The notes under the pieces were generated by a model. That model worked only from the letters and a program-made list of their open reading frames with translations. It searched no databases and was not told where the DNA came from. Made by a program: the position numbers and the translations under genes. Below are positions 33,007 through 41,003 of a stretch of 64,000 nt of DNA, in pieces; within the stretch, counting starts at the first letter, position 1; the number at the start of each line of letters is the position of its first letter. The stretch is from JAAYDY01 sp964500225 (GTDB taxonomy: Bacteria > Planctomycetota > Phycisphaerae > FEN-1346 > JAACEH01): contig CAZCOA010000002.1 of NCBI GenBank assembly GCA_964500225.1, positions 105,073-169,072 of the forward strand, in the 5' to 3' direction.

Positions 33007-35514
33007 CTACTGCGGCCGCCGGACGGTCACCTGCATCGCCTTGACGCCGGTCGGTGCGCCGAGGTCGATCATGGGCAGCCCTGGCGGCAGCGACCGGTCG
33101 AGCATGACCGAGCCGAGTTCCTGCCCGCCCAGGGTCACCGTCAGCTGCGGTCCTTGAACCGTGAGCTTCAGGTCGAACGGAGTCGCGGCGGCCGTCGGCA
33201 GCGGCCAGGTCTGAAGCGTCGTCTGTTTGCCCGCCAGCATCTGGACGACAACCATGTCCGCACTGCGGAGGCGTACGAAGCAGTAGTTCCGGTTGTCACT
33301 GTAATGGACGCCCAGGCCGGCGCCGTTGCCGTCCTTGGCGACCTCGGCTGCGACGTGAATCTGCCCGGACACCGTGTACGCACCCAGCGACGCCAGGGCG
33401 GCCTGACGTTCGCCGAACAGGTCCACCGGTCCCAAGACCACCAGGGCCGGACGTTTGTAGATCGGGGCGATGCCGGAGGCCGAACTGCTGGTGAGCCCTT
33501 TGACGGTGTTGCGGTACTCGAGTTCGCCCGATAGGCCCGCCAGGAGCCGCGGATCGTCCGAAGGGGTGAACTCGAGCAAGAAATCGCGCGACGGCCGGGC
33601 CACGGAGGACAATCGCACTTCCAGGCGGCACGGGACGCCGGGTTTCAGCGGCGATGCGGCCTCGACCGCAAGCACCTGCCCCGCCGGACGGGTCGTAGCG
33701 GGCACGGGCGGTCGGCCGCTCTGGACAAATCGGGCCTGGACAGCCGCCGCGGCCCCGGCCGGATCAGGCAACCGGTCGTACACCAGGTACATCAGGGGCC
33801 GGTTACCCAACGTGCCGCGAGGCCAGTAGTCCACCACATGGATCGGGTCGGCCAGTTCCAGACTCAGGAAGTTGCTATGAGCCAGCGGCGTACCCTGTGC
33901 ATCGGCGGCGCGGGCCTGGAGGGTGTGCCTGCCGGGCCCGAGGGGCGAGGTGTCGAGCCGCAGACGCCCGCCAGCAAAACGCCCGAGGCGGCGGTCGCCG
34001 GCAAACAGGTCGATCACCGCGGTGGAATCGGCCGGCGTCATGGCGGCGGTCAGATCGACGGCGTCGCCGGCGGCGAGCGCAGCGTTCGGAGACGATGCGG
34101 CCCGGGCCAGCACGAGCCGCTCACTGTGTCCGCACGGGACGTCCACGACGGCCCATCCCTGGACCGCGGCCGGGGAAGCATCCACGGCCACCACACGAAC
34201 GCGCCGCCAGGCGTCGGCGGGGGCGGTGACGTCAGGCGTGAAGCTGCCGCTGAGGCGGCCGTCGTCCCCGACAGTCAGGTCGCTCGCAGCCAACGTTCCG
34301 GCCGGCCGGTCATCGACGAAACACCGCACTTCCCCCAAGGTCTTTCCCTCGGGCATCGCAATGTCGAACTCGACAATCGGAACCCGCCGGGGCGAATCCG
34401 CCACGGGCATCGTCACGCGACAGGTCACCTTCGCGCGCCTGGCATACGGAGCGCACAGAGGATCGCCGAAGACGGCGTTCTGCCAGCCGATGTAGCGGAT
34501 GCCCGACCAGTAGGCTTCGGCAAGGTTGCAGCCCGCCAGGTAATTGTCGAGCAGGACATCAAGGTATCCGCTGGTCGGGAACGAGTCGGCGAAGGGTTCG
34601 TCGGTGGTGCCGTGAACGCCGGTAGCGCCGCAACGGATCAGCCAGGCGACGGGCGTTTGCATGTTGTAACCGAATGTGCGCCAATTATTCCAGATGGCCC
34701 CGTAGGACTGGAGCATATCCACCAGAGCACCGGGGCGGTAAGTGTTCGAGGAAACGTCCTTCCACTTCAGGCCGCTGTAGGCGCCGCCGCTGAAGTAGCC
34801 GGCCACGTCGTCGGCGCCGTTGACGGGCTTATCCGTCTCGAACACCTGTGCGGCGATTCCCCGCGACTGAAGCTGCCGGACGGCTTCATCAAACTTCATC
34901 ACATGCGGGCTCTGGACGAAGTAGAACGTGCCCTGCGGCGCCGTGGCGTCGGAGGCGACGCTCCGCCGCACCAGCTCCAGGGCGTCCCGCGGCTCGTAGC
35001 CGCGAAGCCACGTCACCAGGCGAGGACGCTCGTCGGCCGCGATGGTCGCGGCAAAACGCTCGAAGGCCTCCCTCCGGCCCAGGTACGGATTGACAATCTT
35101 CTGAATAAGACCGTCCGAAGCCAAGCCCGCCAGCAGTGCGGCCATGCTCCGCGTCTTCATGGCCCCGCCGCAATCCACCCTGAGCGGCAGATCGGGACAC
35201 AGCACGACGAAATGGAGTCGGTCGCCGGCCGGATGCTCGCGAATGAAGGCCTTCAGCGGTTCGCGGATCGCCTTCTCATACACGTCCCCGGAAATCACGC
35301 TGCGGCCCCGGAAGCCCTCGGTCGGCAGATCGACCAGGCAGAGATTCCGCTCGGGAACGCCTCGGGCGTCGCGGTAGGCGTTGGCGACGGCAACCGACTC
35401 GGCCGAGCGGCCGTTGGCGACAATCAGCACATTGTGCGGGCCGCCGCCGGCCATAGCCGTCGAGCAGAGGGCCGATACCAGAACAAGGGAACAACACAAA
35501 CGCGAAGACGCCAT
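33007..35514 (-). CDS. Secreted TIGR03790 family protein
   Basis: An 835-residue exported protein matching the TIGR03790 family of unknown function, often found in planctomycetes and other bacteria with many secreted proteins. After a signal peptide (about 1-24) comes the family start NVLIVANGRSAESVAVAN and YRDARGVPERNL, and later the segment RCGATGVHGTTDEPF that is typical of the family and recalls peptidase C25-like folds. From about residue 440 it continues with beta-rich domains likely to be carbohydrate- or surface-binding, ending in a laminin-G-like segment. AGGAG lies 6 bases before the ATG at 35514; another ATG two codons upstream is too close to that site. Confidence 0.83.
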   Translation of the reverse strand: MASSRLCCSLVLVSALCSTAMAGGGPHNVLIVANGRSAESVAVANAYRDARGVPERNLCLVDLPTEGFRGRSVISGDVYEKAIREPLKAFIREHPAGDRLHFVVLCPDLPLRVDCGGAMKTRSMAALLAGLASDGLIQKIVNPYLGRREAFERFAATIAADERPRLVTWLRGYEPRDALELVRRSVASDATAPQGTFYFVQSPHVMKFDEAVRQLQSRGIAAQVFETDKPVNGADDVAGYFSGGAYSGLKWKDVSSNTYRPGALVDMLQSYGAIWNNWRTFGYNMQTPVAWLIRCGATGVHGTTDEPFADSFPTSGYLDVLLDNYLAGCNLAEAYWSGIRYIGWQNAVFGDPLCAPYARRAKVTCRVTMPVADSPRRVPIVEFDIAMPEGKTLGEVRCFVDDRPAGTLAASDLTVGDDGRLSGSFTPDVTAPADAWRRVRVVAVDASPAAVQGWAVVDVPCGHSERLVLARAASSPNAALAAGDAVDLTAAMTPADSTAVIDLFAGDRRLGRFAGGRLRLDTSPLGPGRHTLQARAADAQGTPLAHSNFLSLELADPIHVVDYWPRGTLGNRPLMYLVYDRLPDPAGAAAAVQARFVQSGRPPVPATTRPAGQVLAVEAASPLKPGVPCRLEVRLSSVARPSRDFLLEFTPSDDPRLLAGLSGELEYRNTVKGLTSSSASGIAPIYKRPALVVLGPVDLFGERQAALASLGAYTVSGQIHVAAEVAKDGNGAGLGVHYSDNRNYCFVRLRSADMVVVQMLAGKQTTLQTWPLPTAAATPFDLKLTVQGPQLTVTLGGQELGSVMLDRSLPPGLPMIDLGAPTGVKAMQVTVRRPQ

Positions 35515-35677
35515 GAACATCTCCTGACGTGTTGGACGGCCGCACACGACATACATTCGCGCACACCTTAACAGATGCCGTCCCGCGGGACAAGCGTCGC
35601 GGAGCACTGGCAAGCCATAACGCATCCTGGAACTGTATAACTCCACGGTGGCAAGTGTGATTTTTACCCAACAACCT

Positions 35678-35706
35678 TTGCCCTCCGGCAGGGGACATAA
35701 TATAAT
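35678..35706 (+). promoter_or_regulatory. Promoter for the cupin gene
   Basis: TTGCCC, 17 bases, TATAAT (perfect), about 60 bases upstream of the cupin start. Confidence 0.65.
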
Positions 35707-35764
35707 GGCGCTTCCGTTTGGAGCACCGATTGGGTGCCGTGTGGACAGAAAGGCAATTAAGACA

Positions 35765-36214
35765 ATGATTATCAGCGACTTGGGCAAGATTGCGGGGCGG
35801 ACGTATCCAGCGCGTCGGCGGACGCAGAACGTGGCGGGCGGGGCGGCGCCGATTCAGGCGAAGCACTTCTCGCTGGGCTTCGTGACACTGGAGCCCCGGG
35901 GCGGCCAGGTGCCCTGGCACAATCAGGAGCAGGAGGAAGTGTACTTCGTCCTGGAAGGCACTGGCGAGATGTGCCTGGGCGCGGAGCGGCAGCCGCTGAC
36001 GGCCGGCCAGGCCGTGTACATTCCCTCGGGGGTGTATCACCAGTTGACCAACGTGGGGGACACACCGCTGAAGTTCATCTATTGCTATGGTCCTGCGGGC
36101 GACGTGGCCCACTGGCGTCAGGAGCTGGACGGCACGTTGCCGCGGGCGGGGGTCGAGGCGCCTCCGCTGCCGCAAGGCGCCTGGCCGCAATGTACGGAGA
36201 AACCCAACGCCTGA
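35765..36214 (+). CDS. Cupin domain protein
   Basis: A 149-residue single-domain cupin, a small beta-barrel that binds a metal and is used by sugar isomerases, dioxygenases and sensors. Metal ligands are visible in motif 1 (WHNQEQEEVYFVLEG: His and two Glu) and motif 2 (PSGVYHQLTN: His). There is no signal peptide. The ATG at 35765 was chosen by the match of the protein start; the site AAAGG is a little distant. It lies 117 bases upstream of a Gfo/Idh/MocA oxidoreductase, which suggests a shared role in sugar or sugar-acid metabolism. Confidence 0.83.
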   Translation: MIISDLGKIAGRTYPARRRTQNVAGGAAPIQAKHFSLGFVTLEPRGGQVPWHNQEQEEVYFVLEGTGEMCLGAERQPLTAGQAVYIPSGVYHQLTNVGDTPLKFIYCYGPAGDVAHWRQELDGTLPRAGVEAPPLPQGAWPQCTEKPNA

Positions 36215-36232
36215 GGCCAAGCTAAGCCCGTT

Positions 36233-36261
36233 TTGACATGGCCTCCAGGCCAAACTGGATT
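36233..36261 (+). promoter_or_regulatory. TTGACA element with a palindrome in its spacer
   Basis: A perfect TTGACA is followed after 17 bases by TGGATT. The perfect inverted repeat TGGCCT-CC-AGGCCA (36239-36252) sits inside the spacer, where a bound repressor would block RNA polymerase. It lies before the Gfo/Idh/MocA gene. Confidence 0.35.
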
Positions 36262-36331
36262 GCAAGCTTATCGTCCGTCCACTGGGACGGGCAGCACGCA
36301 AGATTCGGTTAGAAAAAGGAAAGGTATTCGG

Positions 36332-37495
36332 ATGATGGACAACGTCAAGACACACCGCGTGGGCGTTATTATGAACGGCGTGACTGGACGCATGGGTACG
36401 AACCAGCACCTGCTGCGGTCGATCATGGCCATCCGCAATCAGGGAGGCGTCCGCATCAGCGACAACGAGCGGATCATGCCCGACCCGCTGCTGGTGGGCC
36501 GCAACCCGGCCAAACTCGAGTCGCTGGCCAAGTCGGCCGGCGTCGCGAACTGGTCTACGGACCTCGACGCCGCACTGGCCGACGCGAACTACACGGTGTA
36601 CTTCGACGCGCAGACGACCAGCCGCCGCGCCGAAAGCGTGAAGAAGGCCATAGCCGCAGGCAAGCACGTGTACTGCGAGAAGCCGACGGCGACGAGCACG
36701 GCCGAGGCCTACGAGCTCTACTTGCTGGCGAAAAAGGCGGGCGTCAAAAACGGCGTGGTACAGGACAAATTGTGGCTGCCCGGGCTGGTGAAGCTAAAAT
36801 TGCTGATCGACACGGGCTTTTTCGGCCGTATTTTGAGCGTTCGCGGCGAGTTCGGCTACTGGGTGTTCACGGGCGAGCATGTGCCGCCGCAGCGACCGTC
36901 GTGGAACTACCGGGCCGAAGACGGCGGCGGCATCATCGTCGATATGCTGTGCCACTGGCGTTACGTGCTCGACAACCTGTTCGGCAACGTCAAGTCGGTG
37001 TCGTGCCTGGGAGCGACGCACATCGACCGGCGCGTGGACGAAAACGGAAAGCCGTATAAGGCGACGGCGGACGATGCAGCCTATGCGACGTTCGAGCTCG
37101 AGGGCGGCGTGATCGCACACTTCAACTCGTCGTGGTGCGTCCGTGTGCGGCGCGACGACCTGCTGACGATACAGGTGGACGGCACCGAGGGCAGTGCCGT
37201 GGCGACGCTTCGCGATTGCGTCGTGCAGCACGCCAGCGCCACGCCGCGGTGCATCTGGAACCCCGACATCGACAATCCGGTGGATTTTTTCGGTGGCTGG
37301 CAACGCGTGCCCGACACACTCCCCTGCGACAACGCCTTCAAGGTGCAGTGGGAGCTGTTCCTGCGCCACGTGGTGCTGAACGAGCCGTTCCGCTGGTCGC
37401 TGCTGGAAGGCGCCAAGGGCGTGCAACTGGCCGAAAAGGGCCTGGAATCGTGGAAGAAACGGGCGTGGGTGGACATTCCGGAACTAAAGGCCTGA
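36332..37495 (+). CDS. Gfo/Idh/MocA family oxidoreductase
   Basis: A 387-residue NAD(P)-dependent sugar oxidoreductase-like protein. The Rossmann fold begins with VGVIMNGVTGRMG, an unusual form resembling the DapB-type glycine loop rather than GxGxxG, and the family signature YCEKPTATS contains the conserved Lys. The C-terminal sheet domain carries a GGIIVDMLCHW active-site helix with conserved Asp and His. The two adjacent ATG codons follow AGGAAAGG by 8 bases. The gene sits behind a cupin gene and ends at a clear terminator. The substrate is unknown. Confidence 0.87.
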   Translation: MMDNVKTHRVGVIMNGVTGRMGTNQHLLRSIMAIRNQGGVRISDNERIMPDPLLVGRNPAKLESLAKSAGVANWSTDLDAALADANYTVYFDAQTTSRRAESVKKAIAAGKHVYCEKPTATSTAEAYELYLLAKKAGVKNGVVQDKLWLPGLVKLKLLIDTGFFGRILSVRGEFGYWVFTGEHVPPQRPSWNYRAEDGGGIIVDMLCHWRYVLDNLFGNVKSVSCLGATHIDRRVDENGKPYKATADDAAYATFELEGGVIAHFNSSWCVRVRRDDLLTIQVDGTEGSAVATLRDCVVQHASATPRCIWNPDIDNPVDFFGGWQRVPDTLPCDNAFKVQWELFLRHVVLNEPFRWSLLEGAKGVQLAEKGLESWKKRAWVDIPELKA

Positions 37496-37532
37496 CAACA
37501 GGCCGTTGACCTGCGACGCTGCAACATACCAC

Positions 37533-37563
37533 AGGGCCGGCCCGAACGGGTCGGCCCTTTTTC
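37533..37563. terminator. Rho-independent terminator between convergent genes
   Basis: AGGGCCG-CCCG and CGGG-CGGCCCT form a GC-rich stem followed on the plus strand by TTTTTC. It ends the Gfo/Idh/MocA gene; the convergent nuclease-like gene stops 15 bases further on. Confidence 0.85.
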
Positions 37564-37577
37564 TATTCATGCAGCCT

Positions 37578-38948
37578 CTACAAGTGCGGGGTGGGCGGTC
37601 GGCGGCGGAGGAGCATTGCCAGCAACAAGGCCGCCATGGCGCCGAAAACGACGAAATCGAAGGAGATCGGGTTGGGATTGGCGTCCTTGGCGTCGTCCGC
37701 GGGGCCATTTCCGGCCATTGTCGCCAGGTCCGGCCGTCCGGCCCGCAACCAGGCGGTATAAACCAGCGACGAGAGCATCGACGCGGCGCGGCCCATGGCC
37801 AAGCGGACGAGGTCGTTATGCTGTTCACAGAGAATGCGTCCGAGCTCATCCACGTGTCGCAGCAGCCGCCGCTGCCGCCCGTCGAGGTCCTGGGCGTCCT
37901 TGCGACGGAACAACTCGTCGGCGGCGTCGCTGTCCAGCCCCTTCAGATAGGCGATGTCCTCGTCGGTAACGCCGCTGTGACGGCGGGCTGCCGTATCGGC
38001 GGCCAACAGATGGGCAGCCCACTCGGCATTGCGGCCGGTCTGCTCGATCACCGCCCCCACGACGTCGTCCACCACGTCGTAGGGCGACAGGAGTTCCGCC
38101 GGCAGCCGCTCCAACTCCTCCGGCGACAACGCCTTACGGCGAATCGGCAGATAAAGTTCGAAAATCGCGTGGATGCCGCGGTTGCCGGTCATCTGACCGT
38201 CGTAGTTGCGCGTCGTGTGCAGCGGCTGATGCAGGTCGCCGACATAGTGCGACAGGTCCGCAATGGCTTCCTCGATCCGGTCGCGGCGCTTCTGGCGAAA
38301 GGCCTCGGCGAGTCGTGTCACCTGGTCCCGGATGACCCACGGCAGGGTGCCGTGACGGGCCAAGGCGGCCTCGCCCAATTGCGGCCATCGTGAACGATCG
38401 GCGGGGTCGAGCTTCGCGACCGCCTGGTCCGGATCCTCGCCGAGCAGTTCGGCGGCCTGGCGCGGATCGTGCCGCCAGAGATACTCCGCGATCTTCAGTG
38501 CCGCCTGGCGCCGGTCGCGCGGAAATGACGCATAGGGCGGCGGCTCGTCGGTCATGGCATCGATGTCGAAGAAATGTTTGCTCCGTTCCTGGTGATACTT
38601 GGCCCATGCGGCCTTGGCTTGGGAACCCAATTCGGCCTTGTGCGGCTCATTGGCGGCGTCGGCTTGATCTTGCAGTCGCCGGGCCTCGGCCTTGAGTTGA
38701 ACGACTCGCCGGTCGGGGCCCATGACCTTGGCCAGGATGCTCTCCAGGGCGGCTCCCTGGCCAAGCTCGTCCGACAGGGGCGGCGGCAACAGCAGCAGCG
38801 CCTCGCGCGTAATGAGGTCATGGGCGTCGCGGCCCCAGCCTGCGCCGGCTGCTGCCGCGACCAGCGAGACCACACAAACACGGAGCAAGGCCGCCGGGGA
38901 CGCCGGCCTTGCTCGTCGGTCTAATTCGCCGCAACAAGTCATCTTCAT
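37578..38948 (-). CDS. S1/P1 nuclease or zinc phospholipase C-like protein with a C-terminal membrane anchor
   Basis: A 456-residue exported metallo-phosphoesterase. The family uses a trinuclear zinc site whose first ligand is the N-terminal Trp of the mature protein; here Trp38 in AGAGWGRDAH directly follows a plausible signal peptide. Further ligand motifs are HDLITREA, HFFDID near residue 118 and the signature SHYVGDLHQPLH near 225. Unlike most S1/P1 enzymes it ends in a hydrophobic segment (FVVFGAMAALLLAMLL) and RRR, which should tether it to the membrane. Substrate could be single-stranded nucleic acid or phospholipid. The start overlaps the stop of the TPR lipoprotein gene (ATGA). Confidence 0.82.
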   Translation of the reverse strand: MKMTCCGELDRRARPASPAALLRVCVVSLVAAAAGAGWGRDAHDLITREALLLLPPPLSDELGQGAALESILAKVMGPDRRVVQLKAEARRLQDQADAANEPHKAELGSQAKAAWAKYHQERSKHFFDIDAMTDEPPPYASFPRDRRQAALKIAEYLWRHDPRQAAELLGEDPDQAVAKLDPADRSRWPQLGEAALARHGTLPWVIRDQVTRLAEAFRQKRRDRIEEAIADLSHYVGDLHQPLHTTRNYDGQMTGNRGIHAIFELYLPIRRKALSPEELERLPAELLSPYDVVDDVVGAVIEQTGRNAEWAAHLLAADTAARRHSGVTDEDIAYLKGLDSDAADELFRRKDAQDLDGRQRRLLRHVDELGRILCEQHNDLVRLAMGRAASMLSSLVYTAWLRAGRPDLATMAGNGPADDAKDANPNPISFDFVVFGAMAALLLAMLLRRRPPTPHL

Positions 38949-39601
38949 TGGACCGGCTTCGTCGGTTCCGGTACCCGGTCTTTTTCCACCAGATCGTACT
39001 GTCGCTGGGCCACCTGGGGGTTGACCGGCTGAAGTTCCAGGCTCTTGCGATAGTGGACGAGGCCCTCTTCGCGCTGGCCCGCGGCAATCAGGAACTCGCC
39101 AAGCAGATGATGAGCCTGGGCATCGTTGGGGTTGCGGCTGACGGCCTTACGGAACCAGCCCTCGGCCTGGGCCATGTCGCCGCGCTCCTGCCAGTACTGG
39201 CCGAAGCGGTAGTAGGGCACGGCCGAGAGGGGATTCAGCTCGCAGCCGCGCTTGTACGCCTCGATGGCCCGGTCGTGGTTGCCGAGGGCGATCCAACATC
39301 GGGCCAGGTTCACATGGGCCTCGACGAGGCCGGGGTCCAGCCGGGTAGCCATCCAATACGCCTGGATGGCCTCGTCCACCTGGCCGTTGGCCTCGAGCGA
39401 CGCCGCCATATTGAAATAGTGCGTGGCGTTCCTGGGCTCGAGGTGCATCGCATTTTCGAACGCCGCGGCGGCCTGGCGGTATTCGCCGGCCTTGTATAGA
39501 CGATGGCCTTCGAGGCTATAGGTTTCGGGGGTGGGATCGCAGCCGGCCGCAAGGACCAGCAGGGTGGCGCTGAAGAGCATCGCCGAGCTGAGGGGCCGCA
39601 T
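38945..39601 (-). CDS. TPR-repeat lipoprotein
   Basis: A 218-residue lipoprotein: signal peptide with lipobox LAAGC (Cys21), then about five tetratricopeptide repeats (for example EYRQAAAAFENAMHLEPRN and NHDRAIEAYKRGCELNPLS) that form a protein-binding solenoid. AAGGAG precedes the ATG by about 8 bases. The ATGA overlap with the downstream membrane-anchored nuclease-like gene suggests the two are made together and may form an envelope complex. Confidence 0.88.
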   Translation of the reverse strand: MRPLSSAMLFSATLLVLAAGCDPTPETYSLEGHRLYKAGEYRQAAAAFENAMHLEPRNATHYFNMAASLEANGQVDEAIQAYWMATRLDPGLVEAHVNLARCWIALGNHDRAIEAYKRGCELNPLSAVPYYRFGQYWQERGDMAQAEGWFRKAVSRNPNDAQAHHLLGEFLIAAGQREEGLVHYRKSLELQPVNPQVAQRQYDLVEKDRVPEPTKPVQ

Positions 39602-39738
39602 TCACGTTCTCCTTCCGACCAATTGAGCAGATGCGATTAGGGAGACTGCCTGATGGGTAACGAGTCTACCCGTCGTCGCCACGACGTGCAATAGGAAACC
39701 GCCCGCCAGTTGCGAGCCGACCCGCTCGCGGCAACCCC

Positions 39739-40332
39739 CTATTTGCCGCTTTCCGTGTGCGTCATCTGGACCTTGCCGTCCATGAACGTCACAACATAGA
39801 CGTTGTCGCCGGCTACCCACTGCTTGACGGCGAAAGCGGTGTCGCCGGTGCCGGCGCCTCCGGAATTCGTCGCGGGGCCAAGCAACTTGTCCACCTCGTC
39901 CTCGCTCATACCGATCTTGACTTTCGAGAAGTTGGCTTTGACCTTGCCGGCGTCGGCGACCTCAGCACCAGACTCGCCGCCGTAGTGGATGGCCATGGCC
40001 TTGCCGTCCTGGAATTGGACCACGGCGGTCATTCCGTCTTTTTCCCATGCGCACTGAAGCATCTCCCCGAAGGCCATCTTCGTCGTAGGCTCGCCGAGCT
40101 GGGCGACGACTTCGTCGTAGGTCATGCCCGTGCGGATTTTCCCGCCCGCAACGGTCGCCGCAACGGCCGGGGAAGCCGCATCGTCCCGTTGCGGCTCGGC
40201 CGCATCGGGAGTCTTTGTGGAAGCCGCCGGCGTCGTTCCGCCAGACTGGCTGCCCGATTTCTTCGACGAACATCCGACGAGAATCGTCGCCAGAACCGTT
40301 GCAACCGCCAGGAACCTTGTGCCGCGTGTCAT
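39739..40332 (-). CDS. Lipoprotein with two BamE/SmpA-like repeats
   Basis: A 197-residue lipoprotein: lipobox ILVGC (Cys21), then a Ser/Gly/Thr/Ala-rich linker to about residue 60. Two copies of a beta-alpha unit follow, IRTGMTYDEVVAQLGEPT and VKIGMSEDEVDKLLGPAT, each with a downstream strand (FQDGKAMAI, FMDGKVQM). The pattern xGMsxdeVxxlLGxP is that of the BamE/SmpA and beta-lactamase-inhibitor-like folds. These usually mediate protein contacts in the envelope. AAGGAGG precedes the ATG; a promoter lies upstream. Confidence 0.8.
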   Translation of the reverse strand: MTRGTRFLAVATVLATILVGCSSKKSGSQSGGTTPAASTKTPDAAEPQRDDAASPAVAATVAGGKIRTGMTYDEVVAQLGEPTTKMAFGEMLQCAWEKDGMTAVVQFQDGKAMAIHYGGESGAEVADAGKVKANFSKVKIGMSEDEVDKLLGPATNSGGAGTGDTAFAVKQWVAGDNVYVVTFMDGKVQMTHTESGK

Positions 40333-40405
40333 GGAAGTCCCTCCTTGTGTCACCGGATCGTGCCCTCGGCGGCCCGGCGTCGAGGCCGTGCCGAACCAGA
40401 CCAGC

Positions 40406-40434
40406 ATTATCCCCCTACCGGGGTACGCCGTCCA
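40406..40434 (-). promoter_or_regulatory. Candidate promoter for the BamE-like lipoprotein gene
   Basis: Minus-strand TGGACG, 17 bases, GATAAT (five of six), about 75 bases upstream of the start and overlapping the end of the flavodoxin-like gene. Confidence 0.5.
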
Positions 40435-40906
40435 CTGGGAATCCGCGGCCTTCGGCAGCGGTCGGTGAGGCATTAGCGGCGGCGCGGCCGAGGTGTTGGC
40501 CCAGCTTGCGGCAGTCCTTGAGCTGGTTGCCGGCCGGCGCGTTGAGAATGTCGATGCCGTCGGCCACCTGGGTCATGCCGACGGACTTGGCCAACTTTTC
40601 GATCGTGGCGCAGATGCCCCCGCCGCCGGCGTGTGTGCTGAAGGCCACAAAGGGCTTGCCCTTGAACGCGGCGTTTTGGTAAGTCAGGTCGAAAAAGGTT
40701 TTGATGCGCCCGCTCATGTAGGAGAAGTAGTTGGGCGACCCGATGGCGATAGCCTGGGCGGCGGCCAGAGCGGGCACGTCGAGGTCGGCGGCGGCCATGA
40801 GGCGCGCCGTCACGCCTGGAACCATGGCGGCCCCTTCGGCAATACACTCGGCGACGACGCGGGTGTTGCCGCCGCGGGAATCGAATAGGACGATGACCTC
40901 TGCCAC
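40415..40906 (-). CDS. Flavodoxin-like NAD(P)H:quinone oxidoreductase-type protein
   Basis: A 163-residue FMN-binding protein of the flavodoxin/WrbA type that should carry two electrons to quinones or partner proteins in the cytoplasm. FMN-phosphate binding is by FDSRGGNTRVVAE at the N-terminus; GSPNYFSYMSGRIKTFFD and FSTHAGGGG form the isoalloxazine-binding loops as in WrbA. The start is a GTG at 40906 with AGGAGG 6 bases upstream. It is on the same strand as the glycan cluster but separated by 97 bases. Confidence 0.85.
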   Translation of the reverse strand: MAEVIVLFDSRGGNTRVVAECIAEGAAMVPGVTARLMAAADLDVPALAAAQAIAIGSPNYFSYMSGRIKTFFDLTYQNAAFKGKPFVAFSTHAGGGGICATIEKLAKSVGMTQVADGIDILNAPAGNQLKDCRKLGQHLGRAAANASPTAAEGRGFPVDGVPR

Positions 40907-41003
40907 GGAACACCTCCTTTCCTTGCGCAGCAACCCCCGTTGCTCGGCCTCGGCATCGTATCGCCGACGGGGCGGCGTGGTCTGCTCGACGTGTCGCCGC
41001 CGA

